This document shows positions 1 to 14,864 of a DNA stretch of 64,000 nt, piece after piece. Below the pieces are notes generated by a model. The model did not search any database and was not told the DNA's origin. It saw nothing but the letters and a program-made list of their open reading frames with translations. Position 1 is the first letter of the stretch. Each line of letters opens with the position of its first letter. Source of the stretch: Linepithema humile (Eukaryota > Arthropoda > Insecta > Hymenoptera > Formicidae); contig NC_090132.1 of NCBI RefSeq assembly GCF_040581485.1, positions 21,110,911-21,174,910 on the forward strand. The letters are read 5' to 3'. Both the position numbers and the translations under genes were made by a program.

Positions 1-240
1 CTACGCGAGTTCGTGAATCGGTACTGGCGATTCACGACTACCTGTTTGCACCAACCGAAACATCAGATAACGCCCGTTAGAACTGGTTACACCGACCAGG
101 TGCATTACGATCCTACGGCGCGATACGGAAGATAAGCACCGGATAGAGGACCATTTCGCCTTCGGATGCGGCGACTGACCTCCTGAACTCGATGGCCGAG
201 AAGGAGAAAATCCACTTGACGGACTGCAACTTCCACATCT
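1..240 (+). other. Protein-like fragment at the left edge, frame broken
   Basis: Frame 1 is open from the first base to a TAA at 133-135 and reads like natural protein (it contains YWRFTTTCLHQ and GYTDQVHYDPTARYG). Frame 3 then reads RTISPSDAATDLLNSM and on to a stop near 248, but a TAG at 144 separates the two in that frame. This could be the end of a gene lying to the left, broken by one or two frameshifts, or a decayed repeat. The minus strand is also open across the whole stretch, which is a warning that low stop density may reflect base composition. I do not recognise the product. Confidence 0.25.
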
Positions 241-248
241 TTTTTTAA

Positions 249-3200
249 ATCGCTCGTTCCGTTAATTAGCGATACTCACGGATGATACGGAATTTTGTAT
301 ATAAACCTACAATTTTCTAAATATGCTTTCTAAATAACTATAATTTTCCGGAATATGGAACACGTAACAGGCAGTTTTAGCACCGTGACCAATTTATCGT
401 AATATATGTATATATATATTTTGTGTATTATTAATCTATTATAGTGTCGTAAATATTCTTCGATCAAATATCACAAATTACTTCATTTGCTTCTTCTTTC
501 TCTTCCACTGATTAAATATATTATTTAATATACGTTGTTTGACTGAGTAACATCGATGCGCTTGAAAGCAAGCTTTCTTTCAGTAAAACTTTGCATGTAC
601 GTCGATTTGTTGTCAAACAGTAGATTATTATGGCATCGCAACAATCAATTAATGTTGCGACAAAATATACAAATCTTTAATTTCGAATTTTAATTAAATG
701 ACAATAATTTTATTCATTTATTTAAAGAAATAAAATTCAAGAACCAAAGAGAATTGTTGCAAGAACACGCAACTATGTTCGTATGAAAGGCTAGTCACTA
801 CGGCGCTAATCGTCAATTTACATATTCATATTTCATTTACATTTTACCACCAATTTACATATTCGTGATTGAGTTTCTCGCGAAATTACGAGTGGAAAAA
901 ATCAATTCCTAATTCATTGTAGAATACACCGTCATTTTGACTGGAAAGGTGGAACAGCTAGAAACCTCTATGTATATCATGATAATCATATAATTGAAGT
1001 CGATTGACAATCGGATTGTAACCACGATAATGACACCAACCGCGATGGCGGTTGCTGAATAGACTTAATTGGTAAGACAATGTTAAACGTCTAACCCCAA
1101 ACGATTACAAGTCGGATTATTCGATTTCCTCTTGCTGGCTCGCTTATACTAAAGAGAAAAGGACGGCGAAAGGATTCTCGCGCGTGAAAACGATTTTTCT
1201 CGCGCGCGACCAGTTAAATTGTAGTCGTTACGTAAAACGCTGAGCAGGTCGTGTAAGTACGCTATCGCGAGACCGAATTGCATCTTGCCGGAGAGCTGCT
1301 CGTCGTCTACTTAAGAGTTTGCGTCACGAGAAAACAGCATTGTTCTCTCTGTGAAACGTTAAACGCTTTTCGATTAATACCATATGATTTGTGCGAGATG
1401 TTTCGGGATGATTATTGGATGTTCTTTCAGTTATGAATTCGATCTCAATTTTCTTGATTGTGAAATATATTCTATTATTATATTATTCGTAATATTTAGA
1501 ATTTATTTATATTGGTATCACAAATTGTTTTTATATTTTTTAAATATTCCGTACTGCTCCTTGCAAAATTACCATAAATTTATATACTCAAAATTAATGT
1601 ATTTTTTCGCTCTTTATAAAGAATTATATTATATTTTAGAATATTATTGTCATAATTAATTATATTAATTGTAAATAATATATTTAATCATTTCTAAATT
1701 CAAAGTTTATGAAGCCATACAATAAAATTTTTGCTAAAAAAGAATCGACTCTAATGGCGTCGAACGACCCACGCATGAAAATCGACCAATGGAAATCTGT
1801 ACGCAATATCGCAAAATTGGCATATGGGAAAACCTGTAAAGAGGCCTGAGGTCATATATATAGTAGTACACATAAAGCTGCACGGCTACGTTTTCTCTTA
1901 AGACGGTATAGCGGCACCAAAGTGAAGAAGATCGGTGCGATCAATGATCTTCCATCATGGTAGCGGTATACCTATTGACCTGGCAGGCAAATCGGCACAT
2001 TAAGTGCCACGAAAGCTAGATCGTTCCTAATAAGACGAATCGATACTCTCTAGAGAGATTGTGCGAATCGAAATTATCGATGCAACAAAAATAAGCTAAT
2101 AAAGTTCCGTTGCATAAAAAATCAATTCGTAACAGAAATGAATAATAATAAAGAAATAAATCGTAAAAATAAAAATTTTTTATCCTGTACACCTTTCTTA
2201 TTATTCACACTATGAATTCGTATTTGCATATTTTTTTCGAATAATAATTCATTAATTTAAAGCAGATTCTTTTTACGCAAACATGTAAATATCGGAAAGG
2301 CCAATCGCGATATTGTTTTCAAATAAATTTTTATAATAATCAAGTGATATATTAATTTTCTAAGAAAATGACGATTGCATCGTGCAATATTCTGCAAGTT
2401 TCTGAACTATTGTGTATTAAATGATCTAAAATTGGATAAAATTTAAACTTTAAATCATGTCGCGAGAAATTTAAAGAAAACTTGTTACTTTATTTAAAGT
2501 TTTATCAAGATCTCTCGCCACGTTTTGTGATTGACGATACGACTTTCTCCGTGTAACAAAGCCATGACGAAAGCTATGTGGAACTCAAGCGATTGGAGTC
2601 ATTCAACCACTGCATGAATAAACTCGATCCATTAACATTGCACAATGTGTTCGGTGGGTGTGCGTGCGGACTACTTGTTTTACGAGACTTCGATCTACCG
2701 CGCTGGTGACACAAATGGACTCTAAGTACCGGCATGATATCTCTCAATGTGAACGCGATGGTACGTTTTGAACACTACCTATACGCAAAGTTATCTATAT
2801 GAAAATACATGTATATAAATATAGTTTATATGCAATCAAATCTTCAAGGATAATCTATTGTTAAATCCTGTTCTACTGCAAACGGAATACACTACAGAAT
2901 AAACTAAATGAGATTTTATATAAACGTATTTAGTAATTTGAAATTTAATTGTCATAATATTTAAAAAATTGTAAAAAAATAAAAGAATTTTCATAATTAT
3001 TTTATAAAATAAACTCAGATTAATGAAGAAGAAGCAATGATTTTTGAACATATGGGTATCGTATGATCGAATGCATATTTGTGTGGCGGCTGCAATTGCC
3101 ACTGCGTTTACGATCAATTAAATTTCACTTCGCCGAACGAAATTGCAAGGTGCGGCCACAATAATTTAATTATTGACAGCTATTATCAATGAATAATAGT

Positions 3201-4950
3201 CATTGTGCAATATTAGCGCGTTCTAACATAAAAAACAAGCGAGTATATTTCTAAAATTAGCTTTCCATTTTGACATAATAGAAAGCTGTGGCTTTATTTT
3301 TAAAAAAATTCTAGAGTTCCTAATACGTATAAAAAAGTCTAAATTTTTAATTATTTTAATTTCTAATTATTTCTTTGAGACAACATTGTTGCATAATTCA
3401 CACAAAGATGGTTTAAACTCACAAATCTTACCAGTGTAAAGTGAATTCAATTAAGTGCGTAATTATATCCATATTAAAGCCGAATTTAATTATCATGGTT
3501 ATAGATAACTGAAATAAAATTTGCCTATCAGACAAACGACAGGTCTGAAATATTTATGAATCGACAAATAACCTGGCAGCTCAACGTTGCGAAGAAAGGA
3601 TACGATTATTCTATATTCTGTCCGTCACGTTTCAATATTAATTAAACGCGATTTATTACTCACAAATCTGTCATTGCTAATATTAGCGGACATCAAGCAT
3701 ATCATGTAATTTTTTGGGACGTCCATATATTATTTGGTCCGAGCAAATTACATAACGAAAAATTATATATCTCGCAGGAAAATGTGTATAAGATTGATTA
3801 ATGTTTATATTAAAAATTATTATTTGGAGAAATAATTTTTTTAGTTAAAATTATATATAATTCTATTGCTTTTCACTTAATAAATAAATGCATGATATCA
3901 AATTTGTATCTGTTAATGCAATCTTAATGGGGCGTTCTCTTTACGATGCTATACCGCGCGGCCCGCAAGAAACGAGATCTGGGCAGGTGCAAGTCATCGG
4001 TCGCCAGGAATCTCGGCAATTACAGGATTAAAAGCGAGCAACGCGATATCGGGAGATCGTGTTATGCGCGGGGATAAGTAAATCTCCGACGTCTTCGATT
4101 ACACGCCGCAACTACGGCCTTGGGAGCCAGGGCGACATCATATACTCGCGGCCGATAATTTCGTCGATCGGACGCAATAAGTTTCGCGGTATGTAATATG
4201 CCGGACCGAATAAACCAGTTCGCAGAATTATTTCTCAACGCGCGTTCATAACTAGCGACTTTGGTTCTCACGGATCATTTTTTTTCTCTTTTTTTATAAG
4301 GAATGAATATGTACTCATTACTTAATATACTCTTTGATATTATTTGGACATTGTGTACTTTATCAATCAAGCTGAATATGAAATCCATAAGAAAGCAAAA
4401 AGAAAATATAAAAATAGGTAGAAATACATATTTATGTAATATATAATATATTAATCGAGAGACTATTTATATATATATAGAGTGTCCCAGACTAACCGTA
4501 TCACTGTATCGTTAATTGCAGATTTCTGAAATTATTTGTTTTAAACAGCATTTCCGACGTGTACTTTGCCATTCGGACAAAGTAAAACTTGAATATAATA
4601 GGATTGCACGTATGATACAGCTGCCGTCCGTAATAAATAATGACGGAAAAGATGAAATAAAAAATTAAGAGAAATAATAAGAAAAGTACTACTGGAAAAA
4701 ATAACACGTCCATACAGAATGATCGGCCTTGTACGAGGTGTCACCATGCAAGAGATAAAGGTGCAATAAACATCAAGGATAAAGTCGCACCGATTTCGAT
4801 TTGAGAGGATGCTGAGAGTAGAATGTAACAATGTGCGCCCCGATATATAGCGCGAGAGAAAGAGAGAAAAAGAGAGAACATAGATTACGCAGGCTAATTG
4901 TAAGAATGACGAAAACAACCCACGATATGCCGCAAGTTGACCTCAAAACT
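249..4950. other. No gene seen
   Basis: AT-rich sequence with short GC-richer patches at about 1,140-1,330 and 3,940-4,270. Open frames here are short (93 codons or fewer) and low-complexity, with no convincing exon borders or motifs. It may be intergenic or lie inside a very long intron. Confidence 0.5.
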
Positions 4951-5038
4951 CTTAACATTAGGATATTTATCGAACATTTATTTAAATCAAGTTCAAATCA
5001 ATTTCGATAAATGTTTGATAAATACCCTAACATTAAGA
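4951..5038. repeat. Imperfect palindrome (hairpin, MITE-like)
   Basis: The left half, beginning CTTAACATTAGGATATTTAT, is followed at once by its near reverse complement, ending AATACCCTAACATTAAG. The arms are about 40 bases with almost no loop. It resembles a small foldback MITE relic. No coding potential. Confidence 0.6.
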
Positions 5039-8000
5039 AAAAATTATACAAGTTTTTTTGCTCTTGTCAAAAAAATTTCAAGTAAATTTAATTACTTTTG
5101 CCAATGGGCTACTCAATTAAAATTTTTTTAACGTTTGCGAATAATGTTCAAAATGTTTTTTCTACACATCAATCATAATTCAGTTCTAAAATTCCGTTAT
5201 CGCAAGTAATATATGTAAATATATGTAATATATGTAAAATATACAATTCAGAACCAAAAAGAAAAAAATATATAAATAAATATATATACAATAAGTGTCT
5301 CATAACACGAATGATATTCCTAAATTCCTAAATGTTAATAATTTTATTAAATAAAACGTACGCGTATATCGCGCAAGGTATCGAAAGAATATTGCTGCCG
5401 GAATTGAATTCGACAAGCGCAGATGAAGTACGTGAGATTTACCGTATTTCTTTATTCATTGCGCAATGTCCAAAATATTATTCGAGAATTATTCAAGTCT
5501 TTTATGTCATTGTTACTCAATTTGCAGATACCATTAACTCTGAAAGTTTTTGGATTCAGTTAAATCTGCGTAGAAGATAGATCATTACTTATCGGTAAAT
5601 TAATAATCAGTTAGAACTGTTTACTTGCCACCGACGCAACTTGATCTCAAACAAAAGGGTAGAAAAAAACGTATGATAAGATTTACGTTTGGCACAAGAA
5701 ACATATACCGACTTGCGAGTCTATATTAGAAAACCATTAGCGTCGTTCAACGATGAGATATAGCCCGGAACCGCAGCGGCAAGCGGCCAGTCATAAAGAT
5801 CGGTGATCGGTAATTACTGGCCGTGCAAGTGACAAGCCCAAGTCGCCGCGAGTGACATATTTGCAGATGAAATGTCACTCTGCAACAAGTGCTCTGTATT
5901 GCACTTTGTATACGTTTACGTGCACGAAAGGCCGATCGTGATTTCCCGAATTACCTCATCACGATACGAATTTTAACATGAATTCCGTGTTATATAAGAG
6001 AAATGTTATATAATTATAAGATAATCTGTAACGTTTTTATGTTAATATTACCTGTAGCACGTAATACGGTATAGCGTAATACGGTAAACAAGTTCATTAT
6101 GTCTTTATTAACAAGACATTCATAATCTCATTACTTTTTATTGGATGATAGTTTAAATGTAATTCTTGCACGCGTCATATTACTTAATACAAATGTATTA
6201 TTCTGTAGATGCAATTTTATTTTAACATTATATAAAAATTGTTTAATCTTAATATTTTATTAATATAATTAAGGATTATTATTAATTAAGAATATTATGT
6301 ACGAAGTATCTTGCGCGGAAGCAATTAATTCTCTTAGAATTGACATGTCGGACAGTTTCGCACGCTATCTTTAACATTGATTAATGACGATGTACAAATG
6401 AACAGCGCGGCAAAAAAGTATAGGTATGTTAATTATCGATTGCCAGCAGAAAACGGCAAATTTAATCTAGCAAACATCATTCGTAAAGAACTAAATAAAG
6501 TGACTTATAAAATAAACAATCACGATGATCGAACATCATACTCTTAAAGCCCTCTTTTTCTCTTTATTTCTGATTTTTTAAAATAAATTTTTCAATTTGT
6601 TTTAATTTTAATTTAATCATGTTTGATTTTTTTCAATTAATGAACATGTCAATTAGTCAAACATGTATCAACTATCAAATATAAATAAGAGGTTCTACTA
6701 CTAGATATTTGCTACTAAAAAAAGAAGAAAAATGACAAGCTAAAATATCGATTAATTGTAGGGTGTCAAGATCAAGCAACGAAACTTGCAAATTTTGCTA
6801 AATCAAAGCATGTAAATGTCTATCATAATTATATATTTTTTACGAATCTGTATTATAGTCGTTAATTATTATAAATACGATAAAACATTGTGTTCTCCCC
6901 AATAACGTAAAGTAAATTCTTTCGAAATCATTTCGAGAGATTATCATCATGGTTGTGATGCATGATTATATAATTTCGTAATATATGTTTTTGACATATA
7001 TATTGTTTTTTTTTATCTAATACTTAATTTTTTAAGTATTCACGAATTAATAAATAATGCAAAAGTTTTATTTTTATTTAAAATTACAAGATAGTTCAGA
7101 AATAACATATTTTCTCATATATTATATGATGTCAAGAAAAAAACATCGTCACGTTTTCTTCAGAAAGAATAAGAGAATGTACGTATCTTTTTACACCCTG
7201 CATTTTTTACGCTCCGCGGATTGCAAAATCTCACGTGATATTCCGAAATGTTTGTGATACTTCTCGCCTGTTCCGGATCTGTTGCCGAGATAGCGACATG
7301 CGCCCGTGAGAGCCGCACGCTTGAAACACCGAGAGAACGAGGGAAAAAAGGAAGAGTGGCGGGCCCGAACGAAGGTTGATTTATGTATCATTCCGCGAGT
7401 CGGCACCCGCCGCTGTGAAACAAATAAATTTCAGACGAAGCCGAGACTCGTCCCGAACGTGCACGCGCGGTTAAAGAGCAACTTGACTCGCACCTCGGGT
7501 CATTAATCAATCGGTGAAACGAGAAACGGCGAATCAAATTGTGACGAATAAAATTATATGGGACACAATCTTCGATCATCATTCTTCTCAAATAACAAAA
7601 TTGGACAAAAAATTTTTGACAATCAAAAGAGGGAAAATGAAGAATCGCATCAACAAATGCAAATTAAATGAAAACGTGCCGATAAAATAAAAAAAAAAAT
7701 ATATATATACACGCGTAAAACAAGTTATTTGACCTCTATAAGAGAAGATAGAATATGAGATAGCCTTTATATACACGTGTATGTATTTGTTCATGATTTA
7801 GTGTACAATGTAATAATAATAAAATAATAACGAGAGTCGTAAAATATAAAATTACGATAAATTTCCTTTCTGAGATAAACTGCACTTCGAGACAAACGGA
7901 GCATATAACCTGTAACCGAAAGCTCGCGTATGCGATTGAAGGACGACCGCTTGTGAACGCGTTATTAATCAATTTCGTGTTGCAGCGCGTCACAAACGAC

Positions 8001-11000
8001 TCGTATCTCGTTTCTCTGAGAGAGTGCAAAAATAAATCACACTTACGAAACTTTCGATCGCTTGAAGCTACGCGAGGTAACACTTTGTTTCTTGTCGAGT
8101 TTGATCCGACTACTTTATTTTCAAAGATATTAATCACAAGTCAATCGTAATTAAATATAATCATATCAAAGACATGTGAGAAACATAGTTAGACATCATA
8201 GTAAAAGGATTATGTTATATTACTTATTTAATTACTTAATTAATTTTCTACTTAGAAGGAGATTAATATATCTATTTTTAGATTGTAAATAATAAGAAAA
8301 ACAGAAAGTTTCTATTTTATAAGCTCTTTGTTTTAATGCTCAGACATTCACAAACGCCGCGGGTAATCACGATAATTAATGACTATATATCGCCATTCAC
8401 TTCTATATGCTGATACGAAATAGAGTTTGTCCTTCAATCTACATTTAATCATCTAACGGCGTACAAAAAAATTAGATCATTCTTGTAAAAAACTTTCTTC
8501 CTATCGGGAAGCTACGTGTTACGAAAAAGAACGTCCCGTTTCTTATCTCTTCTGAGATTGAACGATTATTTTACTTCTTGCTCCTCGATAACATCAATCT
8601 CGGCTATTAAGGCGGAATATTAAATAAGTTATTATCTGCAGGAGTAAATATTGCAATATATAATTTATATATATAATTATATATATAATAATTGATATAT
8701 GTCCGATTTAACACTTATGTGTAGAAATTATATTTTTCTGATTCTATAAATATGCATTGCAATAGAATTAGAAAGATACAACTACACTCCTGTATTATAA
8801 ATGTTCAATAAGGAATTAAAATTTTCTTAATATTAAAAAAATATTTTTTATTATCCTCAAACTTTAAATTAATCGATCGTGTAATATCAATATCTCCAAG
8901 AAGAAACATTTTTGCGAAACTAAATGCGGAACACGACAAGAAGTATTTTCCGACGATTATTCGCCATATTTCCGCGCCTTATCGGAGACGCATATTAATA
9001 ATGATTAAATAATAAATTGTACCGCGAGCTGTGCAGTAAAATATTTGATGGTAGCAGTTCCGACATTCTAGTAGTGCATGTGAAATAATGTAATGCTATA
9101 CCTTCGTCGAGGTTTACGCTTCGCGGGACACCCGGTATTCCTTTAATCGAAATTCTGCCGAGTATAAAGCAAAAGTATGTACGGAAGCATAAATGGAGGA
9201 AAAGTCGGCGGCAAAAAAGCCTAATCTCCTCGCGCGAGCTTACTGTGATGTTATTTGGTTTCGCTCTTTCTTTAATCCCCCTGTAATCACTCCCCAGTTA
9301 AGGATAATTGATGGAGTGAAGCGGCCACAATTTTGCACGTGGAGTAACGCAAACGCCACGATCATCGCTTTGGTTTCCACTACATCACACGCGTATTAGA
9401 CAGACTTACACTGTATTATATAGCGTACTTCAGCTTCCGCTGAAGAGTACGTTATATTCCGCATATGGTACATTATTACGTACATATAAACGATGCAACG
9501 TATCATAGAGTATGAAAAGTAACTATTATTTGTGGAAAATCCGACTTTTACGTGAATCTCGCGCTCTTCCGCATTATCAAGCGCGTTAGAATCTATCCTT
9601 TGGATTCAGAGCAATTGCTACGTGCATACAAGAAATTCTAGAACTTTCAATCAGATCGATCTTAATAATATATTTAAGGTTGATTCTTCTATAAGAAACA
9701 TTACGAAACACACAGTTCATTATTTCTTACACTTTCTAATATTCAATATTTAAATACCGCAATTATTTGTTTAAAAATTTGTAAAATCTGTTTTATGTAG
9801 GTAAATATATATACATTTATATTGTTTTGTCATTTTAATCCCTATAAAATGCAAGTCTTTTCCAGTTTAAAAGATCTAGCAAAAGATAAAAATATTTATA
9901 GTTAAAAAATCTGCAGTTAGAAAAAAGATTATCTTTGTAATTTAAAATTTTTTAAAATACACGATTACAAATTGATTAGAAAATTTAGATATAAAAGATA
10001 GTAACGGCAGCTCTGAAACACTGTATGATCTAACTATATACAATAAATTATCATAACTGTGATCTTTTAATTGTGATAATTGTGCATTAACTGCTCTATT
10101 CAAAAATTAATCATAAAAATTTGCTTTATCTGGACAATTATATTTTTGAAAAAATGCTTGATAATAATAAATATTAATGAAATAAATAGTATATTGCGTA
10201 TGAATAACTATTAATTATTGTACGTTATGAATATTCATGTAATACACATAATTATTATAATATTAATAATTAAAAATACAATAGAATAATATGAATAATT
10301 ATAATAATATTCATATAGAACGTATAAAAGACTTTTATCCTCTTACAATCTTCACCGCATTTTATTGCTTACATTTTACCTACATAATGAATACAGATGA
10401 CAGATTTTACAACGCTACAAATATTACGAGGTATTATCGCCAAGTTTATTACCTTTATATGCACGCGTGGTATTTGATAGGACAAGCGAATTGCGGAACA
10501 ATATAATAAATACAGAGGGTGTGTCTGAAATAAACAGCAGTAAACCCGGTTTAGGATCCTATATACAGCGTCTTTGTAATCGGTTGTTGAAAAACACACA
10601 AAGTGTCACAAATCTGCTGTGCTTTTTAATACCAAATCGTAAATAAAAATTCTGATAGAAATATTGAGAGCATTATCATTTTTAAATAGCATCATACTTT
10701 CATTTTTCAAACAGAATTATTCGTCATAATCATGATAAAGAAAATCACTTTTGTTTTTAGTTCTCTACTCGTATAAAATTTATTAAAATGCGTCTTCAAG
10801 TTATGTTACTCCAGACATGTAATGTATGTTTATTGTCGGACCGCTAGTAATATTTGCGTTCATCGTTTAGAAACGGAGCATAAATCTACTCCTGAGAAGT
10901 GTTAAATATGTTCATCGTGTGGATGATAATCACTCTCATGCTGTGCTTTCGCGTTCCTTTATGTCACATATCTATGTGATCATCCGTCGATTAGGCTCCT

Positions 11001-14000
11001 TGATAGCTCTTACGTGAGATAGTGACTTTCACCGTGTTTAGGATAACGCGATAATAATTTTTCCCCGAGGCGATTAGAACAGAGTTTACCGGATAATCAT
11101 TGGAACGCGAGTTTCGCAAAATATCGTCAAATCACGCAACAAATTTTCGTTACAAATAAACTCTTCGGATGGGAATATGTTAACCTTTTATCTATGTAAG
11201 GTCGACATTTGATAACATTTTGTAGCAATCAGAGATCTAATAGTTTTGTAGCAAATTTAAAGTAAAGAGAGATAAATAATAACTTGCCGCTTGTAACGGC
11301 AAGAATACTAAAAATAATAAATAAAAATAATTCTTTGCTTCAAAAAATAGTAATAAGTAGCAAAATTAAAAATGATCCGAGACTTAAAATTTTTCTTTCT
11401 CTCTCATCAAAAAAAGGGGAGAAAGAAAACAAGGAAAGAGGAAGGAAACATTGCAGCGTCTAATTTTCGAAAGTAACGGAATCAGCTCTCGATTCACTTT
11501 ATAGCACATAGTTTCAAGAATACTAATCGAAGATGACTTATGCAACGATGAAATGAACCAATGAGGCCATGTATTCGAAGGAAATTCGCGGTAGTGTGCA
11601 AGATTAATCTACATCCTCCGATGTTAAACGCAGCTTTCGGAATGGCGTAATCGCGCACAAACGGCAGCAGATTATGCGGCGGAGAGGAACGATTTCGATC
11701 GTTTTTTTTCCTCTTTTCCTCTATCTTTTCTCCCGCTTAACCTTTCGCGAAGCCGCGAAGGCGGCTTTGTGGTTGATCATTTTACGCGTATCTCGACTTG
11801 CTATCTGTACTTCAGCGCTTATTAAAGCGCCGTAGCTTATGATTTCCGTGCGTTAAGCGACTGCAACGCGTGCCTGTAAATTGTTTTTGTGCTCGGAGGA
11901 AAAGTAAATCTTAGTAAATAATTACGCTCATTGAGACAGTTTTCCTGCAATTTTCCCAAGATTAAGATAAAGTGTCAACGAATCATTCCACTGCGTTTAC
12001 TTTATATTTCTTGAATTAATCTATAATCTCGATGTAACAATTTAAATAAAGATAATTCATGTTAGTTTCGTAAAGAGTTCAGTTTTCTAATAAATAAAAG
12101 TAAGAAAAATGAAAGGAATGCGTATAAATGCGACTCTTCATTAGGCAACTTTATTACGCAGATATAAATTACTTTAACAATTTGAATTTTTATGTAAAAT
12201 TGATTTAAAGAAACTTTTATTATTTCCTTTGTTCTTTATTTAGCCTTTAATTCAACTTTGTTTCTTTATTGCAACACTCTACTCGTCCTCCGTGCTTATG
12301 AATAAAAGATTAATTTTGACGGAATTCTTTTACCTCTGAAATTCTTCTTGTGCTACAATATATGACGCATTGAAAGTTTGGATGAAACAGACTGTCCTTG
12401 CGCGATAAGAAATATACCGTTTGAATATGGCGATGCGACGAAATTACGCATACGTCGCGCAATTAAACGCACGATTTACACATGATTCGCGAGATCCTGG
12501 AGCCTCTTTCTCACATATGCATGTGAATCCAGAATAATCGGGCGTAATTGATGGCACTGTATTTAACGAAAATTTCGTTACACGCGGCAAATATTTATCG
12601 CCGTAACGATCGGTAAAACATTAAATTCGCAATTTTATTCGACAGCGCGATTATTATCGTACACTTTGATGGGATAAAAATTAAATTATACGAATTCTTG
12701 CCGACCAAAAATCATAATTTTTTATTGTAATCTTTTAACCAAAAATAACCTCGAAATCAAATTGCTTGTTTATAAGATTATCAATATTTATAATATTTTT
12801 TAATATAATCGAGTCATTCTTTATGAAAATAGTAAATACATAAATTTCAAAAATTTTTCAAAGCTATTTTAAATTAAATTTTTTAGTTAATATAAATTCA
12901 CAAACCTGGAGTTAAAATTATTATTTTATAAACTGGGTTAACTAGATGCAAATTTAATTGAAATGTTTTAGTTTATTTAAGGAGCAACAGGCATTGAAGC
13001 CGGTCTAAATTATGCATAGCATAGCTGAGATACCCGCATCTCAGTGCCTTTCTCATGCTCCACGAAGATAATCACCTGTTCGTCTAAGATGCACATGAAA
13101 ACGTGCTTATACGTAAGAGCATGTAACCATCTATTTCTCGTAAAGGTCTTCGTCTTATCAGACTAGCGTAAGATTATCTCTCACCGAGCACTATGATGAT
13201 TTACCGTACGCGTAAAAATTTGACGCAAGATATGGGCACTTAATTTAACCCGTTTAATTTAATCTAACGTTTTACTTAATTTCATCCGTAAACACATGAA
13301 TTGTTCCTTCAACATAATTATTTTAACGCAATAATCAAGAATTCTTGTAAAGTGTTCTAATTAAAAAAAGCGTTAACATTATAATGTGCAAATTTAAGAT
13401 TACATACATTTAGCATATATTTATATTTTAAATTTATTAAAATAAATAAATATATAATATGAATTTACCTTTTTTACTTTAATTTTTTATTTAATTTTAA
13501 AGTAATGTAATTTGTTGTACGCAATTATTCTGCATATTTTACATAAATTTGGAAAATATTTACGTTGTTGTTTTATTTTTTATTGTTATTTTTTGTACCG
13601 CCAAAAATAATATATAATAAAATAATATTTAAAATTACTTTTTTAAGACTAAAATGCAATGGAGAATTTCTGAAAGATGTTTATAATTGGTAGAAAAGAA
13701 TTAATATGACGCACGTTTTCAATCGGTTACACGGAATGCTACTGTCTTTTCCTTTCCCACGTAAAATGCGCCGCGTCTTCGTTAGAAATTCTCATCTCGT
13801 ACAGTACACAATGTCAAGACTATTGTCCATTCTGCGTAGATGAGACGAGCATAAAGATTACTCCAAAGCACATTGAAAGCGCTTTCGAAAAAAACATTTC
13901 GGAATCAAATTATTGTAGGTTGAAAGAAAAACTTTGCTCGCTTTATATCGCAATATGATCGTCCACCTTTAAAGATAAAAAATTATTCTCCTAAAGTTAA

Positions 14001-14603
14001 CAAATAGGTAATAACCTATCAACGTGTATGCAAATTAATTCACAAAAAATACGTCGTAATTGTGAAACTCACAACAATTCATCATTCAAAACAAACAAGG
14101 AAGCGTTTCCAGATTTTTACGTATACACGTGTCTTCGCGTTTCAGTATATATGGAAGATTATATCCCACTTACTTGTTTATCTCTCGGCATCTTCTCTCT
14201 GCGTGTCATCTGCGATTACCGCCAGTTGAAACGTTGATACAGATCCACAGATCCGAGGATGAGGGGAGCCTCCGTGAGTTTTCAAGGTGAGGACCCAAGA
14301 CGAGGATCCGACGTTGTTCCGGGCCGAGCTTAATTAAGTAGCGTGATTTACGCGATGTTACGTTTTTTCGGGCCGGACGATAATATAATCCTTTCCCATG
14401 ATCCCGCACGCGCACATGAGAGCGACATGATTCCATCGTGTCAGCTCAGGTTCAATAAAACACGGCTCTTAATTGCGACCGACAATTAACTCGGATGAGC
14501 GAGCGTGCGTTGATGACTCTCGGACACGATGCGCCTCGGATAGTCACATTCAGCGGCTCTTAAACGTTAGATCCTAGTTTTAATGAACGCCCATCTCGCT
14601 CAC
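5039..14603. other. No gene seen
   Basis: Alternating AT-rich DNA and GC-richer islands (about 5,740-5,950, 7,200-7,510, 7,900-8,110, 9,100-9,400, 11,560-11,880, 14,210-14,450). The longest open frame, 133 codons on the minus strand at 7,736-8,137, has no protein-like composition or splice context. A small stem-loop lies at about 9,424-9,452 and another (CTGAGAT/ATCTCAG) at about 13,033-13,055. The islands could be regulatory, but nothing in them identifies a function. Confidence 0.5.
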
Positions 14604-14864
14604 GGGGACACCGTTAACGTTTTCTATCCGTGGGACTAGAGCGATATGTTCCAGCAATTTCGCTGTCTGCGCCAGTAATATGGATACGCGCCATCTTTGG
14701 AGGTCATGGCGAAGAGCATCCGTTGATCTCCGAGATCTACGTCGGGGAGCGCCAGATTTCCCGGAAGAATGGTGAAGCAATTTTGTAGAGAATCTGACGA
14801 GTATCGCGCATGACTTGGCCATTCTGAGACTGACGTAAGTTAACTTTGAAGAAGCGCTGTTGTC
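14604..14864 (-). pseudogene. Exon-like fragment of an unrecognised gene with two frameshifts
   Basis: On the minus strand a good acceptor (pyrimidine-rich, ending TTTTGCAG) at 14,865 precedes a protein-like reading beginning QQRFFKVNLRQSQNG and including QILYKIASPFFREIW. That frame reaches a stop at 14,737-14,739. A second frame takes over with DLGDQRMLFAMTSKDG and AYPYYWRRQ until a stop at 14,636-14,638. A third frame gives KLLEHIALVPRIENVNGVP, ending at a plausible GTGAGC donor at 14,603. One missing base at a CCCC run near 14,745 and one missing G near 14,668 would explain both shifts. So this is either a decaying exon or a real exon hit by two assembly indels. I do not recognise the family and found no flanking exons. 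Confidence 0.45.

Noticed and set aside
5880..5915. ATTGCACTTTG, resembling the seed of the miR-92 family
   Set aside because: The match is short and no flanking hairpin arm is present.
7736..8137. 133-codon open frame on the minus strand
   Set aside because: Chance-level length, unnatural composition, overlapping open frames on the other strand and no motif.
9424..9452. Short stem-loop (CGTACTTCAGC...GCTGAAGAGTACG) considered as a microRNA precursor
   Set aside because: The stem is only 11-13 base pairs with a bulge, too short for a microRNA hairpin.
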